Source: Leucocoprinus leucothites
Lineage: Eukaryota; Basidiomycota; Agaricomycetes; Agaricales; Agaricaceae
DNA length: 64,000 bases
Assembly (NCBI GenBank): GCA_013368445.1
Contig: JAACJO010000008.1
Span: forward strand, 248,001 to 312,000
Direction: 5' to 3'
This document shows, piece after piece, positions 1 to 10,508 of this stretch. The translations under genes were made by a program, and so were the position numbers. Every line of letters begins with the position of its first letter. The stretch's first letter is position 1. The notes below the pieces were generated by a model that saw only the letters and a program-made list of their open reading frames with translations, was not told the DNA's origin and did not search any database.

Positions 1-501
1 TGAGGGTTCATCAGATGTTGTTGTTGCAACTGGGGTGGTAGGAGCAGCGGGTGTCGTTACAGGTGCAGATTCGGCGGCGGCGGATGTCGATGGTACTTGA
101 GGTTTTGGCGTCGGGGTTGGCTTGGGCTAAGATAGATATGAGAGGCTTGCACAGCACAGCATGCAGGGATCAAGCGTGCCTTGGCGACCATAAGGACAAA
201 GAAGTCCTTCTCTTTCACGCCGCAGGACTCGATAGTCTTGTCATCAGGAAGGATTTTCCCTGAGACAAATGGTGAGGATAGAAGATCGGCGTGCACACGC
301 GCGAACAATTTACCTGAATAGATAACTTTCTGGGTGGCGGCTGGATAACCATGGGCAGCCTCGATCTTGGCCTTGAGCTGGCCGACAGTTTCTGTGGGCT
401 CAACATCTACCTGAAGGTAACATAAGAGACGGAGTGGGTGGGAAGGAGAAGGGAAGGACCTTATGGATCTTGTTCTGGGTGGTCTTTACGGTGATCTGCA
501 T
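1..501 (-). CDS. rad23: RAD23-like UBL/UBA shuttle protein, N-terminal part (runs off the left edge)
   Basis: RAD23 carries ubiquitinated proteins to the proteasome and partners Rad4/XPC in nucleotide excision repair. Read on the minus strand, the gene starts at 501 with MQITVKTTQNKIHK. It continues over short introns through VDVEPTETVGQLKAKIEAAHG, VIYSGKILPDDKTIESCGV and KEKDFFVLMVAK. This is a full ubiquitin-like domain of about 75 residues in which IYSGKIL replaces ubiquitin's IFAGKQL. A Pro/Thr/Ala-rich linker (KPTPTPKPQVPSTSAAAESAPVTTP) follows and is still open at base 1, so the UBA and Rad4-binding domains lie outside the window. The start lies 177 bp from the divergently read LRR gene, so the two probably share a promoter region. 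UBL plus linker fits RAD23 better than Dsk2. Splice sites are hand-read. Confidence 0.85.
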
Positions 502-678
502 GGTGGATGATAGGAGAGAAGAGACGCGTCAACTCATGTCAGCAAACTAATTAGTTATTAATATGAATAATTAACTACAGAATAATTAACTATAAACATT
601 CCCCTCCAAGCCTCACCTGATCAGCCGCCTCGCGGCCACCACAACCCTCCTTCCTTCCGACCTCCTTCTACCCCGACC

Positions 679-2958
679 ATGGAACACCAACAGGGAGACG
701 ACTATATCCGCCGCCTCGCTGCCTTTATTCGTACTAACGAGAGGCGTCTTGCAGAGGCTGGCTTCACCCGCCGCCGCCGTCCGCCCCACCAGCAGCCTAT
801 TACTCCTCAACTTCTCTCTTTCGCTAATCCTCTGTCATGGCTTTCCTACGATTCCTCCACGTCAAACTCACCACGTCCCACTAAACCCGTCATCCTTTCC
901 ACAGACCTCCATCACCTCTTCTACATTCTCATGCGCCAGGAAGAGCTGGGTTATGACGTCGGCACTCTGGATGTCGAAATTGACAGCCCCTCTCGTCCAA
1001 CTAGCTACATTAACTTTGAAGTGAAAGACAAATCAGATACCCTTTCCCTTGCTTCATTCCGCTCTTCTCTCTCAGCCGTCTCAAACCTCTCCCTTGGTGT
1101 TGGTTGGTGGTCTCGCCCGGAGGTCGTAGACATCAACTCGGAACTCAAGTACATCTTCAGCAGCTTTACCAAACTCCCCGCACTCTCAATTGGAGGTCCA
1201 AGCAAGAAAGTCATTACCGAAACACTCAGCGACATGCCTTTCAAAAATGCCATTCCTTTAGACCCCTTCAAGAACCTGCAGAGTTTGGAGTGCACGGACA
1301 TCGACCCACGTCTATTATTAGGCTGGGATAGATTGGCTGAAAGTCTCAGGAGCCTCAAGATCAAGAAGAGTGGCCTTGAGGATGTTGCTGATATATTTAT
1401 TGGTGCTGTCGTGGATGATCAGGCCAGGCGGGCAGGCAGTAGCAGCCGCAAGCGGCGACGAAACATCCCGCGTCATTTCGACAAGCAGCTAACATTCCAA
1501 TCAAGTCAGCTGCCTGACACCGTGCTGGAAGTAGAGGAGAATGAAGAATCCACTAGTGGGACGATGTCCCCTCCTCCCTCAACCCAACTCTCATCTCTTA
1601 AATGGGCCTTCCTGCGACATTTGTCCCTCGCAGACAATGCTCTCACTTTTATACCCCAGGACATATTTCCATACCTTACCTCTCTCTCACATCTCGACCT
1701 CTCATCCAACCTCTTTGTTTCTGTCCCTGCCGGTCTAGGTACCCTCCATAATCTCATCCATCTCAACGTCGCAGACAACATCATCGATTCTGTTCTCGGC
1801 ATCTATCTTAATCTAGGTCAAGTACTCTACGTCAATCTATCTTCCAACCGCCTTGAATCCATTTGTGGCCTCGAACGTTTACAGGGGTTGGAACGTGTCG
1901 ACCTCCGTCACAACCATATCGAGGAAAGTGCCGAAATTGGACGGTTGGCAACATTGCCAAATATTACCGAAGTCTGGATAGAAGGGAACCCCTTTTGCGA
2001 AATTGAGGAGAACTATCGGGTCATCTGCTTTGACTACTTCTGGAAGGAGAGGAAGTCTATCACCCTTGATGGAACTCCTCCAGGATTCTATGAGAAGAGG
2101 AGCCTCACGGCACCTCCACCGGAACAGATGACGTCGTCTAGACCTCTCTCGACCGCTTCCTCGCCGCCCATCGTAGCAGTAACACATAGTCAACTACATT
2201 CACATTCAGTTGATGGTGCCCCCACGAACAATGTTACTGCTACATCTTCTCTACCCGAAACGTCCAACCCGTCTCCCAGCCTCTCCCCCACTCCTACGGT
2301 GGGCGTGAGTGGCCGAGGACCGCGGAAGAAGATTCCGCGTATTGTCGATCTTGACGGCAACGACAGTGAGGGCAGCTCCAAAGGAGCGACGCACTCTCGG
2401 ATCCGTTCCGTCGACTCGTCAAAGGCGGCGCGCAAGGAGAAGAAGAAAGACAGGATGAAGGAGGCACCAGTGGCTGAGCCTGAGCGCAAATGGGGCCAGA
2501 TTGGTACGCTAAACTTGGATGAACCCTCAACACCAAGGGCGGTCAGCCCAGATATCTCTATATCAGCCAACTTGTCTACAAAGTCGCGGTCGCCTTCCCG
2601 GCAGATGATGGCAGACTTTGGCTCGTCGTCTTTGCGACGGCCACGACACAGTCGCTATCAGACCGAATTCTCACCGAGGGCGTCGATAGCAGAAAGCACA
2701 CAAGGACTTGTCACCGATTCACCGGGGAAACGCCGGAATTTCAACAGCGGGACTTTGGGTTCGCGTTCAAGTGCTCGGCGACTATTAAGCGCGTCGGTAT
2801 ATGAAGGACCGACGTCACAGTCTGATGGGGAGGACGATGGAGGGGAGATTCTGAACAGTGCAGAGGCCTACAGAAGGCGGCTGGAGGCATTAAAGAAGGA
2901 CATGGGAGAGGGCTGGTTGCAGATATATAGTCAGACACAAGTGAAGTCGCCGTCGTAG
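679..2958 (+). CDS. leucine-rich-repeat protein, STK11IP/nischarin-like (759 aa)
   Basis: A single uninterrupted 759-residue frame, which is unusual here because most neighbours are split by introns. The N-terminal third contains DPRLLLGWDRLAESLRSLKIKKSGLEDV, which recalls the region before the repeats in LKB1-interacting protein (STK11IP). At about residues 300-460 there are consecutive leucine-rich repeats of the LxxLxLxxNxL type (LRHLSLADNALTFIP, LSHLDLSSNLFVSVP, LIHLNVADNIID, VLYVNLSSNRLESI, LERVDLRHNHIEE). They end in an LRR-cap-like segment (VWIEGNPFCEIEENYRVICFDYF). The C-terminal half is Ser/Pro-rich and basic, with RKKIPRIVDLDGNDSEG and many possible phosphorylation sites. Repeats of this kind bind proteins, so a scaffold near membranes or kinases is plausible. 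The exact orthologue and function are inference. Confidence 0.8.
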   Translation: MEHQQGDDYIRRLAAFIRTNERRLAEAGFTRRRRPPHQQPITPQLLSFANPLSWLSYDSSTSNSPRPTKPVILSTDLHHLFYILMRQEELGYDVGTLDVEIDSPSRPTSYINFEVKDKSDTLSLASFRSSLSAVSNLSLGVGWWSRPEVVDINSELKYIFSSFTKLPALSIGGPSKKVITETLSDMPFKNAIPLDPFKNLQSLECTDIDPRLLLGWDRLAESLRSLKIKKSGLEDVADIFIGAVVDDQARRAGSSSRKRRRNIPRHFDKQLTFQSSQLPDTVLEVEENEESTSGTMSPPPSTQLSSLKWAFLRHLSLADNALTFIPQDIFPYLTSLSHLDLSSNLFVSVPAGLGTLHNLIHLNVADNIIDSVLGIYLNLGQVLYVNLSSNRLESICGLERLQGLERVDLRHNHIEESAEIGRLATLPNITEVWIEGNPFCEIEENYRVICFDYFWKERKSITLDGTPPGFYEKRSLTAPPPEQMTSSRPLSTASSPPIVAVTHSQLHSHSVDGAPTNNVTATSSLPETSNPSPSLSPTPTVGVSGRGPRKKIPRIVDLDGNDSEGSSKGATHSRIRSVDSSKAARKEKKKDRMKEAPVAEPERKWGQIGTLNLDEPSTPRAVSPDISISANLSTKSRSPSRQMMADFGSSSLRRPRHSRYQTEFSPRASIAESTQGLVTDSPGKRRNFNSGTLGSRSSARRLLSASVYEGPTSQSDGEDDGGEILNSAEAYRRRLEALKKDMGEGWLQIYSQTQVKSPS

Positions 2959-3162
2959 TTGTTGCAGTAGTTGTAGTGACGATATAATGTGGAATGACGG
3001 AGCGTGTGTGTGTGTGACAGGGAGTGTGACAAGACCAGGAGTCAACAAGTTTGGTGATTTCTCGTTCCAGTTCATCCTTTTCTCTCTCACTTCTCTTCCT
3101 CCCGGCCGACCCACGCCTGCTACGTCGTTCTTTACCTCTTCGTTTCAGCAAATTTCTCAATC

Positions 3163-4014
<852 letters not shown>

Positions 4015-4528
4015 TTACTCTGGCTTCTTCATGCCCTTGATACGCCTGCTTCCATATGTGTCCTCTCGTCTCAAATACCCCCCCTTTCATGCCACTTTTA
4101 CTCGCTACTCATGGCCACGCACGAACCTGTTCACGTACGAACGGACGCTGTCTTACCCCCCCACGTTTTGTTCTTCTCCTTTGTTCTTATACCGTTATCT
4201 GTTATTCCCATGTCTATATTCGAGCCTGTTTTCTCTTTGAAGGGCGGTAGGTCTATATACACTCTAATGGATGCCCGTTGCTTGGATGAATTTAGACACT
4301 GTTGCCTCTAGGCAATCATTCGATGGACGGAAAAACGTAAATTTAAGTAATGGCTGCCATGACAAAGTTGATGATGGTAAGGTGCTGAGAGGATCACAAA
4401 GTTACGTGAGAAGGGCAGGATAATAATGTCGTGCTAGTCTCGACACCGGTTCATCAATAGGGCATTAATACCCAATCGTAAAACTTATATTTCCCTTTGC
4501 TTTCTCTTTTCCCTCCATCTTCTATAAA
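4015..4528. other. intergenic: ARF6 3' end and cysteine synthase promoter
   Basis: No credible gene. Several short open frames on the plus strand at 4.0-4.3 kb are T/C-rich and have no coding character; they fit an ARF6 3' UTR. The last 60 bases before the cysteine synthase start are pyrimidine-rich (runs of ccctttgctttctcttttccctcc) and end in a TATAAAATG context that includes the start codon. Confidence 0.6.
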
Positions 4529-5878
4529 ATGCTTTCGGCCCTTCGCGCTGCTGCCAGAACCCGGTCCTTTTCCACGATGCCAATCGTCGACTCCTTTACC
4601 GGAGCTATTGGAAATACTCCGCTCGTGAGCTACCTCTCATCCTGCAATCTTTCCCACTTGACCTGGCTCCTGGTCTCCGGTAGATCTATCTAAAAACATT
4701 ATCGGAGAAGACGGGTTACAAGATTTATGGCAAGGCAGAGTTCCAAAATCCTGGTGGTAGTGTCAAGGACCGTGCAGCTCTCGGACTAATTCGGCACGCC
4801 GAGGACAAGGGGCTGTAAGTTGTGGTGACCTGGTATCCACCAACGTGCTGAACACTGTTGCTAGCATCAAGCCCGGAGGAACCGTCGTGGAAGGAACTGC
4901 TGGGAACACTGGTATCGGTCTTGCACATGTTTGCAGAGCTCGTGGCTACAAATGCGTGATATATATGCCAAATACCCAAGTATGTCATCTGTACTTCAAC
5001 TGGGCCAAACCTCTCACGAGTGCACGTTGTATAGAGTCAAGAAAAAATCGATCTACTGCGTATGCTTGGTGCTGACGTGCGGCCCGTTCCTGCTGTCGCA
5101 TATGAGAATCCTGCAAACTACAACCACCAAGCCAAGGAGTTCGCCGAATCTATAGACAACGCCATCTGGACTGACCAGTTCGATAACACTGCGAATGCCT
5201 ACGCGCATTATATTACGACTGGACCAGAGATCTGGGAACAGACAGGAGGAGATATAGATGGTTTCACTTGTTCGACGGGAACTGGTGGTACCCTCGCTGG
5301 TGTTGGGAAATACCTCAAAGAGAAGAGCGGTGGGAAAACTCAAGTGTGGTTGGCCGATCCTCCTGGCAGTGTCTTGACTAGTTACATTCAAAGTGGTGGC
5401 AAGTTAATCGAGAGGTCTGGTTCATCCATCACGGAAGGTACTTCCGAGTACTGCTTTTTTGTGTGTGTCGTCGGCCTCTAACTTTCTGCTGTCAGGTATT
5501 GGACAAGGTCGTATCACTGACAACCTTGCTACCTTTATCAAGGATATTGACGGTGCATTCACTATACCTGATGAAAAGTCCATTGTGATGCTCTACGAGC
5601 TTCTCGACTCGGAAGGATTATACATGGGCGCAAGTTCTGCGCTTAACGTCGTTGCTGCCGTAGAGCTTGCTGAGAAACTTGGAAAAGGTCGGTCTGAAAG
5701 CTCGTAATCATCAAAATGTTGACTTACTTCTCATCTTTCAGGTTCCAAAGTGGCGACGATCATTTGTGATGGTGCATACCGATACCAAAGCAGGTTATTC
5801 TCCAAGAAGTGGTTGGCTTCAAAGGGACTAGAAGAAGTTATTCCACCACATCTCAAGAAGTATGCTGTCTTGGATTAG
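4529..5878 (+). CDS. cysteine synthase / O-acetylserine sulfhydrylase, probably mitochondrial (357 aa)
   Basis: PLP-dependent fold-type II enzyme that makes cysteine from O-acetylserine and sulfide. Exons: 4529-4624, 4684-4814, 4865-4979, 5035-5437, 5496-5687 and 5742-5878. The N-terminus ([18 protein letters not shown]) is basic, rich in Ala/Ser/Arg and lacks acidic residues, like a mitochondrial presequence. Then come the IGNTPL motif, [11 protein letters not shown] with the PLP-binding lysine, the substrate loop [12 protein letters not shown], and the glycine-rich [13 protein letters not shown]. The end ([21 protein letters not shown]) is typical of the fungal cysB-like enzyme, without a regulatory CBS domain. 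A second Met (MPIVDSF) after the presequence could give a cytosolic form. The nearest related enzyme in the window is homocysteine S-methyltransferase at 55.4 kb. Confidence 0.93.
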
Positions 5879-6038
5879 TTTATTCCCGGGGGAATGTATA
5901 TGTATATCTTGGCTATCGCATCACCGTACTACATCTGAGGGAATATATACGAGGGATAGCCGTGGGCATGCAACATAAATTAGTGAATGGGGGTGAGGCA
6001 ATAATCAGGTGTCTATGATAGTAGGGTCTGTGGAAGTG

Positions 6039-6710
6039 CTACGATTGGTTTCCAGTCGGTGGTGGGGGTTGTGTGTCGGGTTGCGGAGGTGGAGGTGACT
6101 GAGCTGACGAGTCTGCAGATTCAAGAGCTTTGAACTCTGCTTCTATTCGATCACGAGCTCGCACGACTTTGGATTGGAGGTAATGCGAGTAGGCGGGAGG
6201 TGCGGGCGGCTTGCCGGTTGAAGGTTTCTTAGCTTCGTCAGCTTTGGGTGCCGGTGGTGAATTGGCTTTAAAGAGGTGCTCGTAATTCTGGGGTTGAAAC
6301 CAAGTTAAAACGGCGTATATATTGACTAGGGATCATAATACGTACCTTTAGTATTTTCTCTAATTCATCATCTCGCTTCACATTCAAAATGAGTTGTGCT
6401 TCGTCCAGCGTTATTCGGTGTTCCCGAGTCAGGTTGTCAGTGACAGACCCAGAAGTTGCATGACCAACTCCTGCTACATCGCCCCCCATAGCCGCCTGAG
6501 GCGATTGCTTGGCATCTATTACATTTATGAGCGTCGTTAATCGAAGGAGGAAAGAATATGCCTACTCTTGACAGCTTGTCGTCCAGCTTCAAAAAAGGCC
6601 TTCCCGAGGATGCGGGAACCAGTAATGAAAATCTGGACGATGGCCTTCGGTGACGACTGTAGCTATGGTTAGCATTTTGTGCTAGGACAGAATGGCGAGG
6701 GACAGACCAT
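6039..6710 (-). CDS. pam16: mitochondrial import motor subunit PAM16/TIM16 (170 aa)
   Basis: PAM16 is the J-like partner that holds PAM18/TIM14 at the TIM23 import motor on the matrix side. Exons on the minus strand: 6710-6708, 6656-6566, 6515-6346 and 6287-6039. The product reads MSSPKAIVQIFITGSRILGKAFFEAGRQAVKNA, then LTREHRITLDEAQLILNV and LEKILKNYEHLF, the degenerate J-like domain without HPD. A Pro-rich tail (QSPPPPQPDTQPPPPTG) follows. The first exon holds only the start codon: the intron beginning GTCTGT has a TGCTAAC branch site and ends CTACAG. Without splicing, ATG GTC TGT... hits a stop before reaching the conserved part. The start is 112 bp from the divergent RPA43 start. The family call is strong; the three-base exon rests on the sequence alone. 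Confidence 0.92.
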
Positions 6711-6822
6711 GGGTGCCGGTGAGAGGTGTAGAGAACTCAGAGGACGCGAAATTTCCGAAAGCACAGGCGCGGTGCACGTGAGAACAACTAATTTTTTGGT
6801 CATTGATTCCTCCCTCTCTACA

Positions 6823-7981
6823 ATGCCTCACCATACTCATGAATCTCCTTCAAAAAAGCGGAAAACACACGATCGAGCTGCGTCTCCACCAAAAAAGAAG
6901 TCGAAAAAGTCATCAAAAACAGATACCGACTCTGAAGGCGAATTTCATGTCATCAATGCTTCACTCAGACTCTCTATTCCTCCTATATTCGCAAACAACC
7001 CTCGTTCCGGTGTAGAAGAGATGCTTGACTCTATGGTTATGAGGTGCATTTTGCTACATGATATAACATGTTTTCCAGTCGTAAACAATGCTTCCTTTAG
7101 ATATATTCCTGCATTTCGAGGCGTTGTCCTCTCTCACTCCAGCTTGTCATTCCCGAATAACCAAGCAACAATAAATGCCGATTGTCCTTTTCTTGTTTGC
7201 GACACTAGATTCGATGCCACCATATGGAGTCCAAAAGTTGGCATGAAATTAGGTGCGCAATAAGCGCCTATTTTGATCATCTTCTAACTCTATTTCTTCA
7301 GCTGGCAGAGTAAATCTTTGCTCACCCGATCATGTATCCCTCCTAATACACAAGACTTTCAACGCCTCTATACCACGACATCATATACCAGAAGACGACT
7401 GGGAATTTCAATACGGTCCTGCCGAGAATGATCCCGAATTTGGTCCTGATGCGCAAGCTGAGGAGGATTCTGAAGAGAAATCAGAACACGAAGAACAGGA
7501 CAGTGCCGGCAAATGGGTTAATCGGTATACTGGGCAGAATCTTGGCGGAGAGCACGGAGACCTTGAATTCACCGTCATCGGGTGAGCAAACTACTGGTCT
7601 CAACCTCTGGCCTTAAGACTCACCATTTTGCATAGGCTTACTGTCGCAAACGAAATGCTTTCACTTCAGGGGTCGATACAACCTAATCCGTTCTCTCCCG
7701 CTCATACTGTACGAATGGAAATAACACGGCGCACCGAGGAAGTGGAATCGGAGGCTGACAACCCCGAAAACCAGCTTGAGGAAGAATCAGATGATGCTAG
7801 CAGTGATGTCGATACATTCAAGCTGCTCGGTCATAAGGCAGCTCGGGCAGCTGCGGCTGATAAACAGAAACGAAACTTAGAAGAATCGCAGTCACAAACA
7901 GAGGCACCGAGAAAGAAAAAGCGGAAGGGTCAGAAGGAGGATGAGGAAGTCAATAAACCAAAGCGGAAGAAAAACAAATAG
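6823..7981 (+). CDS. rpa43: RNA polymerase I stalk subunit RPA43 (332 aa)
   Basis: RPA43 forms the Pol I stalk with RPA14 and contacts initiation factor Rrn3. Exons: 6823-7043, 7101-7252, 7302-7581 and 7636-7981. After a Lys-rich N-terminus (SKKRKTHDRAASPPKKKSKK) comes the Rpb7-like N-terminal domain (FHVINASLRLSIPPIFANNP, GVEEMLDSMVMRYIPAFRGVVL). The OB-fold segment follows (PFLVCDTRFDATIWSPKVGMKLAGRVNLCSPDHVSLLIHKTFNASI, then WVNRYTG). The C-terminal tail is acidic and then strongly basic (KKKRKGQKEDEE, KPKRKKNK), which fits nucleolar targeting. The FNASIP element is a hallmark of the family. The gene is divergent from PAM16. Confidence 0.9.
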
Positions 7982-8121
7982 TACCTATCTTAAAGCTGTT
8001 ATAGTCGGGTAGATTCCATACTGTAAAAATATACAGCTTGCCTTGCCACCCATTCCATGCAAAATACCATCGTAATTGTTATACAAGCGGTTACGCTGTA
8101 CTGGGCAATCCAAAAAACTAA

Positions 8122-8200
8122 GGCGCTACCAGGGTTCGAACCTGGGTTTCGGGAAATCGGCAATCAGAATCCCGAGTGATAACCACTACACTATAGCGCC
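8122..8200 (-). tRNA. tRNA-Gln (anticodon CUG) with a short intron
   Basis: On the minus strand the 79 bases fold as a tRNA. The 7-bp acceptor stem is GGCGCTA/TAGCGCC. The D-arm region (GTGTAGTGGTTATCAC) matches eukaryotic tRNA-Gln. The anticodon stem-loop is CGGGA-TTCTGAT-TCCCG, giving anticodon CTG, and the T-arm is CCAGG-TTCGAAC-CCTGG. An extra eight bases (about TTGCCGAT) sit one base after the anticodon, the standard place for nuclear tRNA introns. Without them the molecule is a normal 71-mer. CCA is not encoded. The gene lies between RPA43 and the BTB gene. Confidence 0.93.
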
Positions 8201-8283
8201 TTGGTGCAATTGAAATGTAAACAGCATATGGATCTTCGCATGGCGGATGAAGAAGCTGCGATGGGGGGGGACTGGCTCTCGCG

Positions 8284-10101
8284 ATGACTACAAACCCTTC
8301 GCACATACTCATTGCTCGCAACTCCCGGGGGCCCAATAATCCCATTGCATCTCTCAGTTCTCCGACAGAAACCCACGCGGCAGCTGCTGGAATCTTCCGC
8401 TCGTCCGGTTCTCCGCCATGGGTCCTACAGGAGCTCGAGGCGGACGACGTCGTTTCTGAGCTGACTATTGAAGACCCTGACGAGGCCATAGAACTCGACG
8501 AGACCTTTACAGGGAATAGCAGGTTTCCAGGAACAGTCAAAATTGTGGTTGAGAGCACCACTTTCTGGTTTGTCGCTATTCTTTGTCTCCTATCGGCCTG
8601 CCTCATTGGTTGACTCGCCGGAATCAAAGGGCCCACAAGGAAGTCTTGCACTTTGCCTCTCCTTTCTTTGAAGCTGCATTGAGCGGCCATTGGTCAGAAA
8701 CCGGCAGACCACCGTCCATGTCCTCAGTCATTACCATCTCCCAGCCTCCCGTTGTTCCAGGGGACAAACCCGACTTGGAAGCCGAAATGACATTTGCACC
8801 CATGGATACTGACAATGACCACCCCGAATTTGATGGGTTGGTCGAAGTGGATGGTGCTAGGCTCAGCGAGAGTGAAGGCAGTGATGCAGAAGGAAGTAGC
8901 ACCTCCAAATCTCAGGCGAGAGACTGTAGTCTGGCGAAATTACAAGGGTCAGGCTCGGCTCATGAGAAGTCCCCTTCTGAAGACATGGCTTCTAGCGCTC
9001 GTAAAGTTTCGGCAGCTCATGCAAAAGTCAAACGGCGGCCAAAAGACGGCCCAGATGCAGTGATCGTTCTTAAAGAGGAGCGAGTGAGTGCACTTTGTCT
9101 TCTGCGTTCATAGCATTATAGCATTAACATGGTCCTTAGGCAAGCACCTTTCATGATTTTCTCAAATTTGTATACCCGCAGTGCGTCATGTCCTCTTGAC
9201 TTGATCAAGATAGGCTTTTAAACATCCGGTCTAGCTTGGAATGCACCATTACTTGGAATAACGTTGAAAGCTTGATGAACATTTCACACAAACTCTGCGT
9301 CACATCTCTTCAACAGGAATGCCTCAAGTTCCTGATCACACATGCAGCCGGTCGTCCCATTAAGGCCATGCGGATAGCTGAGCTTTTTGAGGAAGAAGAA
9401 CTCTACAGAGAAGCCAGCCGTTTTGTACTCGACAATCCCGGAGGATGGTCAGAACATGACCTTAACACACTCAGTAAGGAGACATTACTCAAACTGGAGA
9501 AGAGGTAAGTGCTTTCTCCCCCAGCCCGGTTATCTCGAGCCACACTAACTCGAACTCGAGGCGAACCTGGTTCCTTGAACGTGTCCTCAAGCTAGGCCTC
9601 ACTCAAGTCAACAAAGAATACCAATGCGTCAGTTCTTATTATTTCACCGAGCGCCCGCTCTCATCGCTATCAGTGTGGTACTTGTCCAGACCCCTCAGTT
9701 TGCGCGCGGTTACTCGATGAAAAGTGGCGACAAGCGTATACAGCCGTGTTCCGCTTTGGACCTCCTCAACCTTCCATGGTTTTCCGATACCTCCGCCAGC
9801 TTGAGGGTGTCAGCCCCCCTCTTTCCCTCACTCAAACTGCTTGTCAAGCGAGTGCAAAGGCCTTTACTGCCACTTGTATGATGTTCCTCAAATTACCCTC
9901 TATAAAACTAAGCTAATATACCTCTCAGTATTCGATCGCATGTTCTCCCTTGGTGTGAGGGCAGAAAACGTACCACTCACCGGGCGTGTTACTGCAGCTG
10001 CCGTTGCAGGTGCGGCGACAGGACCTCGCCGCCATTTCCTCTATTGCACACTCAAGCCAGATTCCCCTCACAAGTCGAGGAAGTCTCGAGAGGCACTCTG
10101 A
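8284..10101 (+). CDS. BTB/POZ domain protein (496 aa)
   Basis: Exons: 8284-8567, 8630-9083, 9140-9180, 9235-9504, 9561-9627, 9674-9875 and 9929-10101. The BTB fold appears as FPGTVKIVVESTTFWAHKEVLHFASPFFEAALSGHW. An inserted acidic/Ser-rich linker of about 130 residues follows, then TFHDFLKFVYPHLECTITWNNVESLMNISHKLCVTSLQQECLKFL and a BACK-like helical part (AMRIAELFEEEELYREASRFVL). The C-terminus contains a Cys-rich stretch (CCGTCPDPSVCARLLDEKW) and YTAVFRFGPPQPSMVFRYL. Such proteins often act as Cul3 adaptors or dimerising scaffolds, but nothing here identifies a substrate. Agaricomycetes carry many diverged BTB paralogues of this layout. An upstream ATG at 8260 is followed by an in-frame stop, so 8284 is the start. 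Confidence 0.82.
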
Positions 10102-10508
10102 TGCTACTCATTAGCGATACACCCATATAAATATATAATAGAAATATCAGATACAGCTGCCCTTACGTCCCTATTCCCCGCTCGTTTCGCTTTCCTTCAG
10201 TGTAATGATATCATAATATTAAAGACCTTCGAGACCGATTGTCACGTTCTAGGATACATCCTTGGACTGAAAGGGGTATGGGTGGGGTATTCAGAACACA
10301 ATGGAATGAGAGGTAGTATAAATGCAATGAAACAGATTGAAACACAAGGGAAAGCTCTGTCGCGATAAATAACCATGAATACCTAACACACAACACATGA
10401 TATAGACCGAAATGTTTGAAATGTCCGAATGAAGCGAGATATTTAAACCAAAACCAGAGAAGGCTACAAAAGAATGTTATAAACATGACCAAAAAAACGC
10501 AGCACAAA
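10102..10508. other. intergenic between convergent BTB and RhoGAP genes
   Basis: This is the shared 3' region of two convergent genes. It is A/T-rich, with ATATAAATATATAATAG at about 10125-10142 and AATATTAAAG near 10215, either of which could serve 3' processing. A minus-strand open frame at 10211-10690 overlaps the true RhoGAP end in another frame and is Leu/Cys/Phe-rich; I do not take it as a gene. Confidence 0.5.

Noticed and set aside
2190..2570. Antisense ORF within the LRR gene
   Set aside because: Shadow of the Ser/Pro-rich sense frame; no independent features.
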